64,000 bases of DNA. Origin: an uncultured Bacteroidia bacterium. Its GTDB lineage: Bacteria > Bacteroidota > Bacteroidia > Bacteroidales > UBA932. How positions within the stretch are numbered: the first letter of the stretch is position 1; each line of letters opens with the position of its first letter. The position numbers and the translations under genes are program-made. The stretch lies in contig CACYWN010000021.1 in assembly GCA_902778105.1 (NCBI GenBank), forward strand, positions 1 through 64,000, written 5' to 3'. Under the pieces are notes generated by a model. The model worked only from the letters and a program-made list of their open reading frames with translations, searched no databases and was not told the DNA's origin. Shown piece by piece: positions 61,678 through 64,000 of the stretch.

Positions 61678-61730
61678 AAAAGCGGATAAACTGGCCCTGG
61701 AAAGCTTGTATGCCAGGCCAATCCGCTTTT
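61678..61730. repeat. solo 53-bp REP unit, class 1
   Basis: AAAAGCGGAT ... ATCCGCTTTT, 53 bases. The inner part also pairs (TGGCC.TGG with CCAGGCCA). The first 27 bases equal those of the unit at 20251. No second unit at the 20-base distance. It lies 20 bases after the barrel gene and, with the T-run that follows, may end its transcript. Confidence 0.85.
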
Positions 61731-61818
61731 CTTTTTTATAGAATACGATTTGCCGAATGAAAACGGAAGACACAAGGGGGCGGCCCCTTTATTCCGTATG
61801 TTCATTGTCTAACAACCA

Positions 61819-61850
61819 AAGAAGTCCCGCCCTATTGGGCGAGACTTCTT
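61819..61850 (-). terminator. hairpin terminator of rpmE2
   Basis: AAGAAGTC and CGCCC pair with GGGCG and GACTTCTT; on the minus strand TTTGGTTGTT follows. Confidence 0.65.
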
Positions 61851-61873
61851 GTAACCTTTTGTAACAGAAATAA

Positions 61874-62125
61874 TTATTTCTTTCTGTTCTTGTATCTCTG
61901 GTAGAACATATCGACGCGACCGGCGGTGTCCACGAGCTTCACCTTGCCCGTATAGAACGGGTGGGAAGTGTTGGAAATCTCCAGCTTCACCAGCGGATAC
62001 TCGACGCCTTCGACCTCGATGGTCTCCTTGGAAGGGGCGCAGGAACGCGTGACGAAGATGGTGTCATTCGACATATCCTTGAAAGCTACAAGACGGTAGG
62101 TTTCGGGATGGATTCCTTTCTTCAT
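61874..62125 (-). CDS. rpmE2: 50S ribosomal protein L31, type B
   Basis: An 83-aa L31 without the zinc cysteines of type A: MKKGIHPETYRLVAFKDM at the start, ISNTSHPFYTGK in the middle and RVDMFYQRYKNRKK at the end. Promoter TATCTTTG at 62162-62169. Confidence 0.95.
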   Translation of the reverse strand: MKKGIHPETYRLVAFKDMSNDTIFVTRSCAPSKETIEVEGVEYPLVKLEISNTSHPFYTGKVKLVDTAGRVDMFYQRYKNRKK

Positions 62126-62161
62126 TTTACGTAAAAACTAATTGTTAACAATTTCGGACGG

Positions 62162-62169
62162 CAAAGATA
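62162..62169 (-). promoter_or_regulatory. -7 box of rpmE2
   Basis: TATCTTTG on the minus strand, 36 bases before the ATG. Confidence 0.6.
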
Positions 62170-62201
62170 GGAATTATTGCAGACACATCCAAATCTTTTT
62201 C

Positions 62202-62273
62202 AGATTCTTTCGTCGGTCTCCGACCTCCTCAGAATGACAGGGGACCCAATCTCCGACCTCCTCAGAATGACAG
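62202..62273 (+). repeat. interspersed repeat with a tandem 24-bp unit
   Basis: AGATTCTTTCG opens it; the 24 bases starting TCTCCGACCTCCTCAGAATG occur at 62217-62240 and again at 62250-62273. Same family as 17616-17649. Touches the stop of the DUF1343 gene. Confidence 0.7.
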
Positions 62274-63341
62274 TCATTTCATGCGGTACGGCTGGTCGTC
62301 GTACAGGAGGTAGCGCTTGGCCTTGCGAATCCATTTCTGCTCTTCCAGCTTGATGTGCTCGCGGGCGACATCGAAGGGAATGGACCCTTTGAGGTACTCC
62401 TCCAGCACCGGGTCGGCCAGCTTGGTCCAGAAGGCGTCTTCGAACTCGAAGGCGGAATAATGCTCCGTGAACCAGCGCATCAGGCGGAGGGTGTGCATCA
62501 GGCTGTGATAGTCCTCACCCGGAGAGAGCATGATCTGGAAACCATAGCAACGCTCTCCGGCATACTTGCCGGCGGCCGGCGTGAAAGAGCAAGGGCGCAT
62601 CAGGGCGCCTTCCACGACGGGAAGGTCCACGGGAAGTCCCGGATGCACGAAGGGCGCGCCAATGTACTCGTAAGGACGGGCCGTGCCGATACCGGGGGTG
62701 ATTGTCGTATTGTTCCACAACCCTCCTCCGCTGTATAGGTAGGAGCTGAACAGTCCGGGGATGTCGGAGGCGGGCGCGATGGTCCAGGGCAGCAGCTGTC
62801 GGTTGGAATCCGTAGCCCGGGCGGAGATGATGTGGATGGGAAACTTCGCGCCGATCTCGGAGGCATACAGGTTCACGAGTTCCCCGAGGGTGAGCCCGTG
62901 CCGGTGCGCCACCTTGGGAACGAACATTTCGCCCACCACGGAAGGGATCGTCCCTTCGACCACGCGGCCGGAAGGATTGATATGGTCCACGACATACAGT
63001 GACGGAGCATCCTCCCCCAGCAGGAGGAGCATCTCCATCAGCCGCATTACATCCTTCGTATAGTTGAAATAGCGGACACCCACGTCCTGGATCTCGACGA
63101 CGACGGCATTCAGCCCGGACAAGCGTTCCAGGTCGAAGTCGATGTGGTTCGTGCCCGGAGTGAGTTCAGCGTCGCGGGGGGTAAAGACCACCTCCAGGTT
63201 GCCCCGGCTGCGGAAGATGTCGTACATCCACCGCGTCCGGGCCGTATCCCAGCAGTTCTGGGTGCAGAAACATCCCACCTTGCCTTCGCGGAGGGCCTTG
63301 TCCAACTGGTCCTCGAGGGGAGTAGTGCGGAAGGAGAACAT
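62274..63341 (-). CDS. DUF1343 protein (NamZ-type exo-muramidase family)
   Basis: A 355-aa protein with the DUF1343 pattern: CFCTQNCWDTARTRWMYD, VVVEIQDVGVRYFNYT (catalytic region), VVDHINPSGRVVEG, SYLYSGGGLWNNTTITPGIG and the C-terminal GFQIMLSP. The founding enzyme NamZ removes MurNAc from peptidoglycan fragments. No signal peptide, and the usual EHG motif of the family near residue 50 is replaced by RDAEL, so activity is open. It follows the GlmM-type gene, with a short repeat between them. Confidence 0.75.
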   Translation of the reverse strand: MFSFRTTPLEDQLDKALREGKVGCFCTQNCWDTARTRWMYDIFRSRGNLEVVFTPRDAELTPGTNHIDFDLERLSGLNAVVVEIQDVGVRYFNYTKDVMRLMEMLLLLGEDAPSLYVVDHINPSGRVVEGTIPSVVGEMFVPKVAHRHGLTLGELVNLYASEIGAKFPIHIISARATDSNRQLLPWTIAPASDIPGLFSSYLYSGGGLWNNTTITPGIGTARPYEYIGAPFVHPGLPVDLPVVEGALMRPCSFTPAAGKYAGERCYGFQIMLSPGEDYHSLMHTLRLMRWFTEHYSAFEFEDAFWTKLADPVLEEYLKGSIPFDVAREHIKLEEQKWIRKAKRYLLYDDQPYRMK

Positions 63342-63370
63342 AGATTTCTCGACTACGCTCGAAATGACAG
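63342..63370. repeat. short interspersed repeat
   Basis: Plus strand AGATTTCTCGACTACGCTCG, then AAATGACAGG. Related to the elements at 17616 and 62202; it fills the whole space between two genes. Confidence 0.6.
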
Positions 63371-63371
63371 G

Positions 63372-64000
63372 TTAACCGATGATACGCTGGGCCACGGTAA
63401 TCACCTCGTTGCCCAGGGCCTCCGCGCGCTCCATCGTGCCGGCTTCCGCATAGATGCGGATGATCGGCTCCGTATTGGATTTGCGGAGATGGACCCACTC
63501 CTTCTTAGCCTCGAAGATGATCTTCACGCCGTCGATGTCGTTGATATCCTCGCTGGCGTAGACCTTCTTGAGTTCCCCGAGGATCCGGTCGATCAGGGCG
63601 GGATCACTGACCATCATCTTGTTCTTCGCGATGAAATACTGCGGGTAGGTCTTCTTGAGTTCACTGACCTTCATCTTCTTGTGGGCCAGGTTCGACAGGA
63701 ACAGGGCGACGCCGACCATCGCGTCGCGGCCCGCGTGAATGGCGGGATAGATGACACCTCCGTTGCCTTCGCCGCCGATGAGGGCGCCTACCTTGTGCAT
63801 CAGGGTGGTGACGTTCACTTCACCCACCGCCGAGGCGTAATAGGTGCCGCCATGGGCCTCCGTCACGTCGCGGAGGGCACGGGTGGAGGAAAGGTTGGAG
63901 ACCGTAGCGATGGGCTTTCCTTCCTTCTCCGCCAGCTCACACAGATAATCGGCAACGCTGACAAGGGTATACTCTTCCACGAAAGGCTCCCCGTTCTCGC
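63372..64000 (-). CDS. glmM: phosphoglucosamine mutase-type phosphohexomutase (5' end outside the window)
   Basis: The last 209 or so residues of a phosphohexomutase; the frame is open through the window edge. The sugar-binding loop GGEGNGGV, the LSNLAHKKMKVSEL helix and the phosphate-binding domain IV (RKSNTEPIIRIYAE) are present; SNTEPIIR fits the glucosamine/mannose mutase subgroup. GlmM makes glucosamine 1-phosphate for peptidoglycan. The N-terminal active-site Ser is not visible, so the subgroup is not certain. Confidence 0.8.
   Translation of the reverse strand, partial: ENGEPFVEEYTLVSVADYLCELAEKEGKPIATVSNLSSTRALRDVTEAHGGTYYASAVGEVNVTTLMHKVGALIGGEGNGGVIYPAIHAGRDAMVGVALFLSNLAHKKMKVSELKKTYPQYFIAKNKMMVSDPALIDRILGELKKVYASEDINDIDGVKIIFEAKKEWVHLRKSNTEPIIRIYAEAGTMERAEALGNEVITVAQRIIG

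Overview
The window looks like a chromosomal contig of a GC-rich member of the Bacteroidota, most likely an uncultured gut- or rumen-type Bacteroidales. Evidence: promoter boxes of the TAnnTTTG type sit 10-80 bases before many starts; the gene content is typical of the order (DUF3810, DUF4846, RecX, AsnA, L25, type B L31, a histone H1-like basic protein, peptidase families M6/M49/M64/C11, fimbrillin-like and BACON domains, RAYT transposases); lipoproteins and signal-peptide proteins are abundant. A species cannot be named from the sequence alone.

Layout. 1-2.9 kb: an 83-bp perfect direct repeat brackets a Sel1-repeat protein gene and the broken pieces of a DUF4846 gene. 2.9-10.7 kb: maltose-acetyltransferase-like enzyme, PgeF, DUF3810, a patatin, then the tightly packed N-degron set clpS-clpA-aat, an NAD-binding protein, an AlaX-like editing protein and a 35-aa protein. 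10.8-20 kb (minus strand): tocopherol-cyclase-like protein, an SDR, a FecCD-type ABC pair, PepC-like protease, LolE-like permease, RbfA, TyrS, AsnA. 20-29.9 kb: TpiA, a secreted M6 protease, histone-like protein, Pth-L25, XerD, DPP III and a C11 protease. 29.9-37.2 kb: two paralogous RAYT (REP-associated Y1 transposase) genes, each bracketed by 126-bp doublet repeats, with RsmI, a helix-hairpin-helix protein and Tdk between them. 37.4-49.9 kb: RecA, RlmN, a patatin/outer-membrane-barrel protein, RecX, an M64 peptidase, a phosphatase-GDPD fusion, an aldo-keto reductase and the three-gene pnt transhydrogenase operon. 49.9-55.8 kb: an accessory, partly AT-rich stretch with a G10 tract, a 50-aa peptide, a fimbrillin/BACON lipoprotein split by one in-frame TGA from an Fn3/nuclease module, and a tyrosine-recombinase-like protein without its catalytic residues next to tRNA-Arg. 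55.8-64 kb: L19, DnaJ-GrpE, GlpT divergent from YkvA-GDPD, a barrel protein, L31, a DUF1343 (NamZ-type) protein and the 3' part of a GlmM-type mutase.

How parts work together: clpS-clpA-aat form a Leu/Phe N-degron pathway lacking only ClpP here; GlpT, the lipoprotein GDPD and the phosphatase-GDPD fusion suggest scavenging of glycerophosphodiesters and organic phosphate; NamZ-type and GlmM-type proteins both touch amino-sugar and cell-wall metabolism; several exported peptidases point to peptide use. The most striking feature is repeat architecture: seven elements of one class (three 53-20-53 doublets plus a solo copy) and two doublets of a second class follow the same geometry, and each class brackets its own RAYT gene.
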